NCBI GenBank assembly: GCA_964023205.1
Contig: OZ026848.1
Span: 26,523,912-26,587,911 of the forward strand
Direction: 5' to 3'
From: Lutraria lutraria
Lineage: Eukaryota; Mollusca; Bivalvia; Venerida; Mactridae
DNA length: 64,000 nucleotides
Shown here in pieces: positions 36,939 through 50,291 of the stretch. Each line of letters opens with the position of its first letter. Positions within the stretch are counted from its first letter, which is position 1. Below the pieces are notes generated by a model, which saw only the letters and a list, made by a program, of their open reading frames with translations, ran no database searches and was not told the DNA's origin. A program made the position numbers and the translations under genes.

Positions 36939-39900
36939 ATGTTTGTTCCATGTAATCGAATGCCGAAATGTATATATAAACAAGTTTTAGGAAATTTTGT
37001 ACTTTGTCAAAATTTGGAAATTTCTGCAGGTCCCGACCTGGAGAGATTTTTCGATTTTCATGGAAAAAAATATTTCGTTCAAAAGTGGTCTTATGATACA
37101 TCCTATTGTTTGTTCCATGTAATCGAATGCAAAATTGTATATATAAACAAGTTTTAGGAAATTTTGTACTTTGTCAAAATTTGGAAATTTCTGCAGAGAT
37201 TTTTGGATTTTCATGGAAAAAAATATTTCGTTCAAAAGTGGTCTTATGATACATCCTATTGTTTGTTCCATGTAATCGAATGCAAAAATGTATATATAAA
37301 CAAGTTTTAGGAAATATTGTACTTTGTCAAAATTTGGAAATTTCTGCAGGTCCCGACCTGGAGAGATTTTTGGATTTTGATGGAAAAAAATATTTCGTTC
37401 AAAAGTGGTCTTATGATACATCCTATTGTTTCTTACATGTAATCGATTGCAAAAATGTATATACAAATGTATAAACAAGTTTTAGGAAATATTGTACTTT
37501 GTCAAAATTTGGAAATTTCTGCAGGTCCCGACCTGGAGAGATTTTTGGATTTTCATGGAAAAAAATATTTCGTTCAAAAGTGGTCTTATGATACATCCTA
37601 TTGTTTGTTACATGTAATCGATTGCAAAAATGTATATACAAATGTATAAACAAGTTTTAGGAAATATTGTACTTTGTCAAAATTTGGAAATTTCTGCAGG
37701 TCCCGACCTGGAGAGATTTTTGGATTTTCATGGAAAAAAATATTTCGTTCAAAGTGGTCTTATGATACATCCTATTGTTTGTTCCATGTAATCGAATGCA
37801 AAAATGTATATATAAACAAGTTTTAGGAAATTTTGTACTTTGTCAAAATTTGGAAATTTCTGCAGGTCCCGACCTGGAGAGATTTTTCGATTTTCATGGA
37901 AAAAAATATTTCGTTCAAAAGTGGTCTTATGATACATCCTAATGTTTGTTCCATGTAATCGAATGCAGAAATGTATATATAAACAAGTTTTAGGAAATTT
38001 TGTACTTTGTCAAAATTTGGAAATTTCTGCAGGTCCCGACCTGGAGAGATTTTTGGATTTTGATGGAAAAAAATATTTCGTTCAAAAGTGGTCTTATGAT
38101 ACTTCCTATTGTTTGTTACATGTAATCGATTGCAAAAATGTATATACAAATGTATAAACAAGTTTTAGGAAATATTGTACTTTGTCAAAATTTGGAAATT
38201 TCTGCAGGTCCCGACCTGGAGAGATTTTTCGATTTTCATGGAAAAAAATATTTCGTTCAAAAGTGGTCTTATGATACATCCTATTGTTTGTTCCATGTAA
38301 TCGAATGCAAAAATGTATATATAAACAAGTTTTAGGAAATTTTGTACTTTGTCAAAATTTGGAAATTTCTGCAGGTCCCGACCTGGAGAGATTTTTGGAT
38401 TTTCATGGAAAAAAATATTTCGTTCAAAAGTGGTCTTATGATACATCCTATTGTTTGTTCCATGTAATCGAATGCAAAAATGTATATATAAACAAGTTTT
38501 AGGAAATATTGTACTTTGTCAAAATTTGGAAATTTCTGCAGGTCCCGACCTGGAGAGATTTTTGGATTTTGATGGAAAAAAATATTTCGTTCAAAAGTGG
38601 TCTTATGATACATCCTATTGTTTGTTACATGTAATCGATTGCAAAAATGTATATACAAATGTATAAACAAGTTTTAGGAAATATTGTACTTTGTCAAAAT
38701 TTGGAAATTTCTGCAGGTCCCGACCTGGAGAGATTTTTGGATTTTCATGGAAAAAAATATTTCGTTCAAAAGTGGTCTTATGATACATCCTATTGTTTGT
38801 TACATGTAATCGATTGCAAAAATGTATATACAAATGTATAAACAAGTTTTAGGAAATATTGTACTTTGTCAAAATTTGGAAATTTCTGCAGGTCCCGACC
38901 TGGAGAGATTTTTGGATTTTCATGGAAAAAAATATTTCGTTCAAAGTGGTCTTATGATACATCCTATTGTTTGTTCCATGTAATCGAATGCAAAAATGTA
39001 TATATAAACAAGTTTTAGGAAATTTTGTACTTTGTCAAAATTTGGAAATTTCTGCAGGTCCCGACCTGGAGAGATTTTTGGATTTTGATGGAAAAAAATA
39101 TTTCGTTCAAAAGTGGTCTTATGATACATCCTATTGTTTGTTACATGTAATCGATTGCAAAAATGTATATACAAATGTATAAACAAGTTTTAGGAAATAT
39201 TGTACTTTGTCAAAATTTGGAAATTTCTGCAGGTCCCGACCTGGAGAGATTTTTGGATTTTCATGGAAAAAAATATTTCGTTCAAAGTGGTCTTATGATA
39301 CATCCTATTGTTTGTTCCATGTAATCGAATGCAAAAATGTATATATAAACAAGTTTTAGGAAATTTTGTACTTTGTCAAAATTTGGAAATTTCTGCAGGT
39401 CCCGACCTGGAGAGATTTTTGGATTTTGATGGAAAAAAATATTTCGTTCAAAAGTGGTCTTATGATACATCCTAATGTTTGTTCCATGTAATCGAATGCC
39501 GAAATGTATATATAAACAAGTTTTAGGAAATTTTGTACTTTGTCAAAATTTGGAAATTTCTGCAGGTCCCGACCTGGAGAGATTTTTCGATTTTCATGGA
39601 AAAAAATATTTCGTTCAAAAGTGGTCTTATGATACATCCTATTGTTTGTTCCATGTAATCGAATGCAAAATTGTATATATAAACAAGTTTTAGGAAATTT
39701 TGTACTTTGTCAAAATTTGGAAATTTCTGCAGAGATTTTTGGATTTTCATGGAAAAAAATATTTCGTTCAAAAGTGGTCTTATGATACATCCTATTGTTT
39801 GTTCCATGTAATCGAATGCAAAAATGTATATATAAACAAGTTTTAGGAAATATTGTACTTTGTCAAAATTTGGAAATTTCTGCAGGTCCCGACCTGGAGA

Positions 39901-41554
39901 GATTTTTGGATTTTGATGGAAAAAAATATTTCGTTCAAAAGTGGTCTTATGATACATCCTATTGTTTCTTACATGTAATCGATTGCAAAAATGTATATAC
40001 AAATGTATAAACAAGTTTTAGGAAATATTGTACTTTGTCAAAATTTGGAAATTTCTGCAGGTCCCGACCTGGAGAGATTTTTGGATTTTCATGGAAAAAA
40101 ATATTTCGTTCAAAAGTGGTCTTATGATACATCCTATTGTTTGTTACATGTAATCGATTGCAAAAATGTATATACAAATGTATAAACAAGTTTTAGGAAA
40201 TATTGTACTTTGTCAAAATTTGGAAATTTCTGCAGGTCCCGACCTGGAGAGATTTTTGGATTTTCATGGAAAAAAATATTTCGTTCAAAGTGGTCTTATG
40301 ATACATCCTATTGTTTGTTCCATGTAATCGAATGCAAAAATGTATATATAAACAAGTTTTAGGAAATTTTGTACTTTGTCAAAATTTGGAAATTTCTGCA
40401 GGTCCCGACCTGGAGAGATTTTTCGATTTTCATGGAAAAAAATATTTCGTTCAAAAGTGGTCTTATGATACATCCTAATGTTTGTTCCATGTAATCGAAT
40501 GCAGAAATGTATATATAAACAAGTTTTAGGAAATTTTGTACTTTGTCAAAATTTGGAAATTTCTGCAGGTCCCGACCTGGAGAGATTTTTGGATTTTGAT
40601 GGAAAAAAATATTTCGTTCAAAAGTGGTCTTATGATACTTCCTATTGTTTGTTACATGTAATCGATTGCAAAAATGTATATACAAATGTATAAACAAGTT
40701 TTAGGAAATATTGTCCTTTGTCAAAATTTGGAAATTTCTGCAGGTCCCGACCTGGAGAGATTTTTCGATTTTCATGGAAAAAAATATTTCGTTCAAAAGT
40801 GGTCTTATGATACATCCTATTGTTTGTTCCATGTAATCGAATGCAAAAATGTATATATAAACAAGTTTTAGGAAATTTTGTACTTTGTCAAAATTTGGAA
40901 ATTTCTGCAGGTCCCGACCTGGAGAGATTTTTGGATTTTCATGGAAAAAAATATTTCGTTCAAAAGTGGTCTTATGATACATCCTATTGTTTGTTCCATG
41001 TAATCGAATGCAAAAATGTATATATAAACAAGTTTTAGGAAATATTGTACTTTGTCAAAATTTGGAAATTTCTGCAGGTCCCGACCTGGAGAGATTTTTG
41101 GATTTTGATGGAAAAAAATATTTCGTTCAAAAGTGGTCTTATGATACATCCTATTGTTTGTTACATGTAATCGATTGCAAAAATGTATATACAAATGTAT
41201 AAACAAGTTTTAGGAAATATTGTACTTTGTCAAAATTTGGAAATTTCTGCAGGTCCCGACCTGGAGAGATTTTTGGATTTTCATGGAAAAAAATATTTCG
41301 TTCAAAAGTGGTCTTATGATACATCCTATTGTTTGTTACATGTAATCGATTGCAAAAATGTATATACAAATGTATAAACAAGTTTTAGGAAATATTGTAC
41401 TTTGTCAAAATTTGGAAATTTCTGCAGGTCCCGACCTGGAGAGATTTTTGGATTTTCATGGAAAAAAATATTTCGTTCAAAGTGGTCTTATGATACATCC
41501 TATTGTTTGTTCCATGTAATCGAATGCAAAAATGTATATATAAACAAGTTTTAG
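36939..41554 (+). repeat. 2536-bp 15-mer HOR, about 1.8 copies
   Basis: Equivalent monomers lie 2536 bp apart over a long stretch: gccgaaatg near 36964 and 39500, the D monomers near 37192 and 39728, and gtttcttacatg near 37432 and 39968. The C monomers near 37749/40285 and 38941/41477 show the same spacing. A one-off change, ttgtcctttgtc near 40714, is private to the second copy. Confidence 0.87.
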
Positions 41555-42070
41555 GAAATTTTGTACTTTGTCAAAATTTGGAAATTTCTGCAGGTCCCGA
41601 CCTGGAGAGATTTTTGGATTTTGATGGAAAAAAATATTTCGTTCAAAAGTGGTCTTATGATACATCCTATTGTTTCTTACATGTAATCGATTGCAAAAAT
41701 GTATATACAAATGTATAAACAAGTTTTAGGAAATATTGTACTTTGTCAAAATTTGGAAATTTCTGCAGGTCCCGACCTGGAGAGATTTTTGGATTTTCAT
41801 GGAAAAAAATATTTCGTTCAAAAGTGGTCTTATGATACATCCTATTGTTTGTTACATGTAATCGATTGCAAAAATGTATATACAAATGTATAAACAAGTT
41901 TTAGGAAATATTGTACTTTGTCAAAATTTGGAAATTTCTGCAGGTCCCGACCTGGAGAGATTTTTGGATTTTCATGGAAAAAAATATTTCGTTCAAAGTG
42001 GTCTTATGATACATCCTATTGTTTGTTCCATGTAATCGAATGCAAAAATGTATATATAAACAAGTTTTAG
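41039..42070 (+). repeat. Two tandem B-B-C trimers (2 x 516 bp)
   Basis: Monomer starts are 41039 and 41214 (B), 41389 (C), 41555 and 41730 (B), 41905 (C), and the array continues with A at 42071. The corresponding place 2536 bp upstream (38503-39359) has only B-B-C-B-C. Confidence 0.9.
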
Positions 42071-42746
42071 GAAATTTTGTACTTTGTCAAAATTTGGAAA
42101 TTTCTGCAGGTCCCGACCTGGAGAGATTTTTCGATTTTCATGGAAAAAAATATTTCGTTCAAAAGTGGTCTTATGATACATCCTAATGTTTGTTCCATGT
42201 AATCGAATGCAGAAATGTATATATAAACAAGTTTTAGGAAATTTTGTACTTTGTCAAAATTTGGAAATTTCTGCAGGTCCCGACCTGGAGAGATTTTTGG
42301 ATTTTGATGGAAAAAAATATTTCGTTCAAAAGTGGTCTTATGATACTTCCTATTGTTTGTTACATGTAATCGATTGCAAAAATGTATATACAAATGTATA
42401 AACAAGTTTTAGGAAATATTGTACTTTGTCAAAATTTGGAAATTTCTGCAGGTCCCGACCTGGAGAGATTTTTCGATTTTCATGGAAAAAAATATTTCGT
42501 TCAAAAGTGGTCTTATGATACATCCTATTGTTTGTTCCATGTAATCGAATGCAAAAATGTATATATAAACAAGTTTTAGGAAATTTTGTACTTTGTCAAA
42601 ATTTGGAAATTTCTGCAGGTCCCGACCTGGAGAGATTTTTGGATTTTCATGGAAAAAAATATTTCGTTCAAAAGTGGTCTTATGATACATCCTATTGTTT
42701 GTTCCATGTAATCGAATGCAAAAATGTATATATAAACAAGTTTTAG

Positions 42747-44294
42747 GAAATATTGTACTTTGTCAAAATTTGGAAATTTCTGCAGGTCCCGACCTGGAGA
42801 GATTTTTGGATTTTGATGGAAAAAAATATTTCGTTCAAAAGTGGTCTTATGATACATCATATTGTTTGTTACATGTAATCGATTGCAAAAATGTATATAC
42901 AAATGTATAAACAAGTTTTAGGAAATATTGTACTTTGTCAAAATTTGGAAATTTCTGCAGGTCCCGACCTGGAGAGATTTTTGGATTTTCATGGAAAAAA
43001 ATATTTCGTTCAAAAGTGGTCTTATGATACATCCTATTGTTTGTTACATGTAATCGATTGCAAAAATGTATATACAAATGTATAAACAAGTTTTAGGAAA
43101 TATTGTACTTTGTCAAAATTTGGAAATTTCTGCAGGTCCCGACCTGGAGAGATTTTTGGATTTTCATGGAAAAAAATATTTCGTTCAAAGTGGTCTTATG
43201 ATACATCCTATTGTTTGTTCCATGTAATCGAATGCAAAAATGTATATATAAACAAGTTTTAGGAAATTTTGTACTTTGTCAAAATTTGGAAATTTCTGCA
43301 GGTCCCGACCTGGAGAGATTTTTGGATTTTCATGGAAAAAAATATTTCGTTCAAAAGTGGTCTTATGATACATCCTATTGTTTGTTACATGTAATCGATT
43401 GCAAAAATGTATATACAAATGTATAAACAAGTTTTAGGAAATATTGTACTTTGTCAAAATTTGGAAATTTCTGCAGGTCCCGACCTGGAGAGATTTTTGG
43501 ATTTTCATGGAAAAAAATATTTCGTTCAAAAGTGGTCTTATGATACATCCTATTGTTTGTTACATGTAATCGATTGCAAAAATGTATATACAAATGTATA
43601 AACAAGTTTTAGGAAATATTGTACTTTGTCAAAATTTGGAAATTTCTGCAGGTCCCGACCTGGAGAGATTTTTGGATTTTCATGGAAAAAAATATTTCGT
43701 TCAAAGTGGTCTTATGATACATCCTATTGTTTGTTCCATGTAATCGAATGCAAAAATGTATATATAAACAAGTTTTAGGAAATTTTGTACTTTGTCAAAA
43801 TTTGGAAATTTCTGCAGGTCCCGACCTGGAGAGATTTTTGGATTTTGATGGAAAAAAATATTTCGTTCAAAAGTGGTCTTATGATACATCCTATTGTTTC
43901 TTACATGTAATCGATTGCAAAAATGTATATACAAATGTATAAACAAGTTTTAGGAAATATTGTACTTTGTCAAAATTTGGAAATTTCTGCAGGTCCCGAC
44001 CTGGAGAGATTTTTGGATTTTCATGGAAAAAAATATTTCGTTCAAAAGTGGTCTTATGATACATCCTATTGTTTGTTACATGTAATCGATTGCAAAAATG
44101 TATATACAAATGTATAAACAAGTTTTAGGAAATATTGTACTTTGTCAAAATTTGGAAATTTCTGCAGGTCCCGACCTGGAGAGATTTTTGGATTTTCATG
44201 GAAAAAAATATTTCGTTCAAAGTGGTCTTATGATACATCCTATTGTTTGTTCCATGTAATCGAATGCAAAAATGTATATATAAACAAGTTTTAG
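42747..44294 (+). repeat. Three tandem B-B-C trimers (3 x 516 bp)
   Basis: C-type deletions near 43185, 43701 and 44217 are spaced by exactly 516 bp. The locus is the counterpart of 41039-42070 at 1708-bp offset, with one more trimer. The middle unit has gattttcatgg where neighbours have gattttgatgg, and the first B carries acatcat at 42859. Confidence 0.9.
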
Positions 44295-45921
44295 GAAATT
44301 TTGTACTTTGTCAAAATTTGGAAATTTCTGCAGGTCCCGACCTGGAGAGATTTTTCGATTTTCATGGAAAAAAATATTTCGTTCAAAAGTGGTCTTATGA
44401 TACATCCTAATGTTTGTTCCATGTAATCGAATGCAGAAATGTATATATAAACAAGTTTTAGGAAATTTTGTACTTTGTCAAAATTTGGAAATTTCTGCAG
44501 GTCCCGACCTGGAGAGATTTTTGGATTTTGATGGAAAAAAATATTTCGTTCAAAAGTGGTCTTATGATACTTCCTATTGTTTGTTACATGTAATCGATTG
44601 CAAAAATGTATATACAAATGTATAAACAAGTTTTAGGAAATATTGTACTTTGTCAAAATTTGGAAATTTCTGCAGGTCCCGACCTGGAGAGATTTTTCGA
44701 TTTTCATGGAAAAAAATATTTCGTTCAAAAGTGGTCTTATGATACATCCTATTGTTTGTTCCATGTAATCGAATGCAAAAATGTATATATAAACAAGTTT
44801 TAGGAAATTTTGTACTTTGTCAAAATTTGGAAATTTCTGCAGGTCCCGACCTGGAGAGATTTTTGGATTTTCATGGAAAAAAATATTTCGTTCAAAAGTG
44901 GTCTTATGATACATCCTATTGTTTGTTCCATGTAATCGAATGCAAAAATGTATATATAAACAAGTTTTAGGAAATATTGTACTTTGTCAAAATTTGGAAA
45001 TTTCTGCAGGTCCCGACCTGGAGAGATTTTTGGATTTTGATGGAAAAAAATATTTCGTTCAAAAGTGGTCTTATGATACATCCTATTGTTTGTTACATGT
45101 AATCGATTGCAAAAATGTATATACAAATGTATAAACAAGTTTTAGGAAATATTGTACTTTGTCAAAATTTGGAAATTTCTGCAGGTCCCGACCTGGAGAG
45201 ATTTTTGGATTTTCATGGAAAAAAATATTTCGTTCAAAAGTGGTCTTATGATACATCCTATTGTTTGTTACATGTAATCGATTGCAAAAATGTATATACA
45301 AATGTATAAACAAGTTTTAGGAAATATTGTACTTTGTCAAAATTTGGAAATTTCTGCAGGTCCCGACCTGGAGAGATTTTTGGATTTTCATGGAAAAAAA
45401 TATTTCGTTCAAAGTGGTCTTATGATACATCCTATTGTTTGTTCCATGTAATCGAATGCAAAAATGTATATATAAACAAGTTTTAGGAAATTTTGTACTT
45501 TGTCAAAATTTGGAAATTTCTGCAGGTCCCGACCTGGAGAGATTTTTGGATTTTGATGGAAAAAAATATTTCGTTCAAAAGTGGTCTTATGATACATCCT
45601 AATGTTTGTTCCATGTAATCGAATGCCGAAATGTATATATAAACAAGTTTTAGGAAATTTTGTACTTTGTCAAAATTTGGAAATTTCTGCAGGTCCCGAC
45701 CTGGAGAGATTTTTCGATTTTCATGGAAAAAAATATTTCGTTCAAAAGTGGTCTTATGATACATCCTATTGTTTGTTCCATGTAATCGAATGCAAAATTG
45801 TATATATAAACAAGTTTTAGGAAATTTTGTACTTTGTCAAAATTTGGAAATTTCTGCAGAGATTTTTGGATTTTCATGGAAAAAAATATTTCGTTCAAAA
45901 GTGGTCTTATGATACATCCTA

Positions 45922-48900
45922 TTGTTTGTTCCATGTAATCGAATGCAAAAATGTATATATAAACAAGTTTTAGGAAATATTGTACTTTGTCAAAATTTGG
46001 AAATTTCTGCAGGTCCCGACCTGGAGAGATTTTTGGATTTTGATGGAAAAAAATATTTCGTTCAAAAGTGGTCTTATGATACATCCTATTGTTTGTTACA
46101 TGTAATCGATTGCAAAAATGTATATACAAATGTATAAACAAGTTTTAGGAAATATTGTACTTTGTCAAAATTTGGAAATTTCTGCAGGTCCCGACCTGGA
46201 GAGATTTTTGGATTTTCATGGAAAAAAATATTTCGTTCAAAAGTGGTCTTATGATACATCCTATTGTTTGTTACATGTAATCGATTGCAAAAATGTATAT
46301 ACAAATGTATAAACAAGTTTTAGGAAATATTGTACTTTGTCAAAATTTGGAAATTTCTGCAGGTCCCGACCTGGAGAGATTTTTGGATTTTCATGGAAAA
46401 GAATATTTCGTTCAAAGTGGTCTTATGATACATCCTATTGTTTGTTCCATGTAATCGAATGCAAAAATGTATATATAAACAAGTTTTAGGAAATTTTGTA
46501 CTTTGTCAAAATTTGGAAATTTCTGCAGGTCCCGACCTGGAGAGATTTTTGGATTTTGATGGAAAAAAATATTTCGTTCAAAAGTGGTCTTATGATACTT
46601 CCTATTGTTTGTTACATGTAATCGATTGCAAAAATGTATATACAAATGTATAAACAAGTTTTAGGAAATATTGTACTTTGTCAAAACTTGGAAATTTCTG
46701 CAGGTCCCGACCTGGAGAGATTTTTGGATTTTCATGGAAAAAAATATTTCGTTCAAAAGTGGTCTAATGATACATCCTATTGTTTGTTCCATGTAATCGA
46801 ATGCAAAAATGTATATATAAACAAGTTTTAGGAAATTTTGTACTTTGTCAAAATTTGGAAATTTCTGCAGGTCCCGACCTGGAGAGATTTTTGGATTTTC
46901 ATGGAAAAAAATATTTCGTTCAAAAGTGGTCTTATGATACATCCTATTGTTTGTTCCATGTAATCGAATGCAAAAATGTATATATAAACAAGTTTTAGGA
47001 AATATTGTACTTTGTCAAAATTTGGAAATTTCTGCAGGTCCCGACCTGGAGAGATTTTTGGATTTTGATGGAAAAAAATATTTCGTTCAAAAGTGGTCTT
47101 ATGATACATCCTATTGTTTGTTACATGTAATCGATTGCAAAAATGTATATACAAATGTATAAACAAGTTTTAGGAAATATTGTACTTTGTCAAAATTTGG
47201 AAATTTCTGCAGGTCCCGACCTGGAGAGATTTTTGGATTTTGATGGAAAAAAATATTTCGTTCAAAAGTGGTCTTTATGATACATCCTATTGTTTGTTAC
47301 ATGTAATCGATTGCAAAAATGTATATACAAATGTATAAACAAGTTTTAGGAAATATTGTACTTTGTCAAAATTTGGAAATTTCTGCAGGTCCCGACCTGG
47401 AGAGATTTTTGGATTTTCATGGAAAAAAATATTTCGTTCAAAGTGGTCTTATGATACATCCTATTGTTTGTTCCATGTAATCGAATGCAAAAATGTATAT
47501 ATAAACAAGTTTTAGGAAATTTTGTACTTTGTCAAAATTTGGAAATTTCTGCAGGTCCCGACCTGGAGAGATTTTTCGATTTTCATGGAAAAAAATATTT
47601 CGTTCAAAAGTGGTCTTATGATACATCCTAATGTTTGTTCCATGTAATCGAATGCAGAAATGTATATATAAACAAGTTTTAGGAAATTTTGTACTTTGTC
47701 AAAATTTGGAAATTTCTGCAGGTCCCGACCTGGAGAGATTTTTCGATTTTCATGGAAAAAAATATTTCGTTCAAAAGTGGTCTTATGATACATCCTATTG
47801 TTTGTTCCATGTAATCGAATGCAAAATTGTATATATAAACAAGTTTTAGGAAATTTTGTACTTTGTCAAAATTTGGAAATTTCTGCAGAGATTTTTGGAT
47901 TTTCATGGAAAAAAATATTTCGTTCAAAAGTGGTCTTATGATACATCCTATTGTTTGTTCCATGTAATCGAATGCAAAAATGTATATATAAACAAGTTTT
48001 AGGAAATATTGTACTTTGTCAAAATTTGGAAATTTCTGCAGGTCCCGACCTGGAGAGATTTTTGGATTTTGATGGAAAAAAATATTTCGTTCAAAAGTGG
48101 TCTTATGATACATCCTATTGTTTGTTACATGTAATCGATTGCAAAAATGTATATACAAATGTATAAACAAGTTTTAGGAAATATTGTACTTTGTCAAAAT
48201 TTGGAAATTTCTGCAGGTCCCGACCTGGAGAGATTTTTGGATTTTCATGGAAAAAAATATTTCGTTCAAAAGTGGTCTTATGATACATCCTATTGTTTGT
48301 TCCATGTAATCGAATGCAAAAATGTATATATAAACAAGTTTTAGGAAATTTTGTACTTTGTCAAAATTTGGAAATTTCTGCAGGTCCCGACCTGGAGAGA
48401 TTTTTCGATTTTCATGGAAAAAAATATTTCGTTCAAAAGTGGTCTTATGATACATCCTAATGTTTGTTCCATGTAATCGAATGCAGAAATGTATATATAA
48501 ACAAGTTTTAGGAAATTTTGTACTTTGTCAAAATTTGGAAATTTCTGCAGGTCCCGACCTGGAGAGATTTTTCGATTTTCATGGAAAAAAATATTTCGTT
48601 CAAAAGTGGTCTTATGATACATCCTATTGTTTGTTCCATGTAATCGAATGCAAAATTGTATATATAAACAAGTTTTAGGAAATTTTGTACTTTGTCAAAA
48701 TTTGGAAATTTCTGCAGAGATTTTTGGATTTTCATGGAAAAAAATATTTCGTTCAAAAGTGGTCTTATGATACATCCTATTGTTTGTTCCATGTAATCGA
48801 ATGCAAAAATGTATATATAAACAAGTTTTAGGAAATTTTGTACTTTGTCAAAATTTGGAAATTTCTGCAGGTCCCGACCTGGAGAGATTTTTGGATTTTC

Positions 48901-48998
48901 ATGGAAAAAAATATTTCGTTCAAAAGTGGTCTTATGATACATCCTATTGTTTGTTCCATGTAATCGAATGCAAAAATGTATATATAAACAAGTTTTAG
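45922..48998 (+). repeat. Segment repeated at 50292-53368 (offset 4369-4370 bp), copy 1
   Basis: Monomer order agrees over about 3 kb. The private change gtcaaaacttgg is at 46687 and 51057, and gtggtctaatg follows in both. The offset falls from 4370 to 4369 bp after 47271, where this copy has one extra T (gtctttatg). Both private changes also occur near 33618, 13069 bp upstream of copy 1, so a third relative exists. Confidence 0.88.
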
Positions 48999-50291
48999 GA
49001 AATATTGTACTTTGTCAAAATTTGGAAATTTCTGCAGGTCCCGACCTGGAGAGATTTTTGGATTTTGATGGAAAAAAATATTTCGTTCAAAAGTGGTCTT
49101 ATGATACATCCTATTGTTTCTTACATGTAATCGATTGCAAAAATGTATATACAAATGTATAAACAAGTTTTAGGAAATATTGTACTTTGTCAAAATTTGG
49201 AAATTTCTGCAGGTCCCGACCTGGAGAGATTTTTGGATTTTCATGGAAAAAAATATTTCGTTCAAAAGTGGTCTTATGATACATCCTATTGTTTGTTACA
49301 TGTAATCGATTGCAAAAATGTATATACAAATGTATAAACAAGTTTTAGGAAATATTGTACTTTGTCAAAATTTGGAAATTTCTGCAGGTCCCGACCTGGA
49401 GAGATTTTTGGATTTTCATGGAAAAAAATATTTCGTTCAAAGTGGTCTTATGATACATCCTATTGTTTGTTCCATGTAATCGAATGCAAAAATGTATATA
49501 TAAACAAGTTTTAGGAAATTTTGTACTTTGTCAAAATTTGGAAATTTCTGCAGGTCCCGACCTGGAGAGATTTTTGGATTTTGATGGAAAAAAATATTTC
49601 GTTCAAAAGTGGTCTTATGATACATCCTAATGTTTGTTCCATGTAATCGAATGCCGAAATGTATATATAAACAAGTTTTAGGAAATTTTGTACTTTGTCA
49701 AAATTTGGAAATTTCTGCAGGTCCCGACCTGGAGAGATTTTTCGATTTTCATGGAAAAAAATATTTCGTTCAAAAGTGGTCTTATGATACATCCTATTGT
49801 TTGTTCCATGTAATCGAATGCAAAATTGTATATATAAACAAGTTTTAGGAAATTTTGTACTTTGTCAAAATTTGGAAATTTCTGCAGAGATTTTTGGATT
49901 TTCATGGAAAAAAATATTTCGTTCAAAAGTGGTCTTATGATACATCCTATTGTTTGTTCCATGTAATCGAATGCAAAAATGTATATATAAACAAGTTTTA
50001 GGAAATATTGTACTTTGTCAAAATTTGGAAATTTCTGCAGGTCCCGACCTGGAGAGATTTTTGGATTTTGATGGAAAAAAATATTTCGTTCAAAAGTGGT
50101 CTTATGATACATCCTATTGTTTGTTACATGTAATCGATTGCAAAAATGTATATACAAATGTATAAACAAGTTTTAGGAAATATTGTACTTTGTCAAAATT
50201 TGGAAATTTCTGCAGGTCCCGACCTGGAGAGATTTTTGGATTTTCATGGAAAAAAATATTTCGTTCAAAAGTGGTCTTATGATACATCCTA

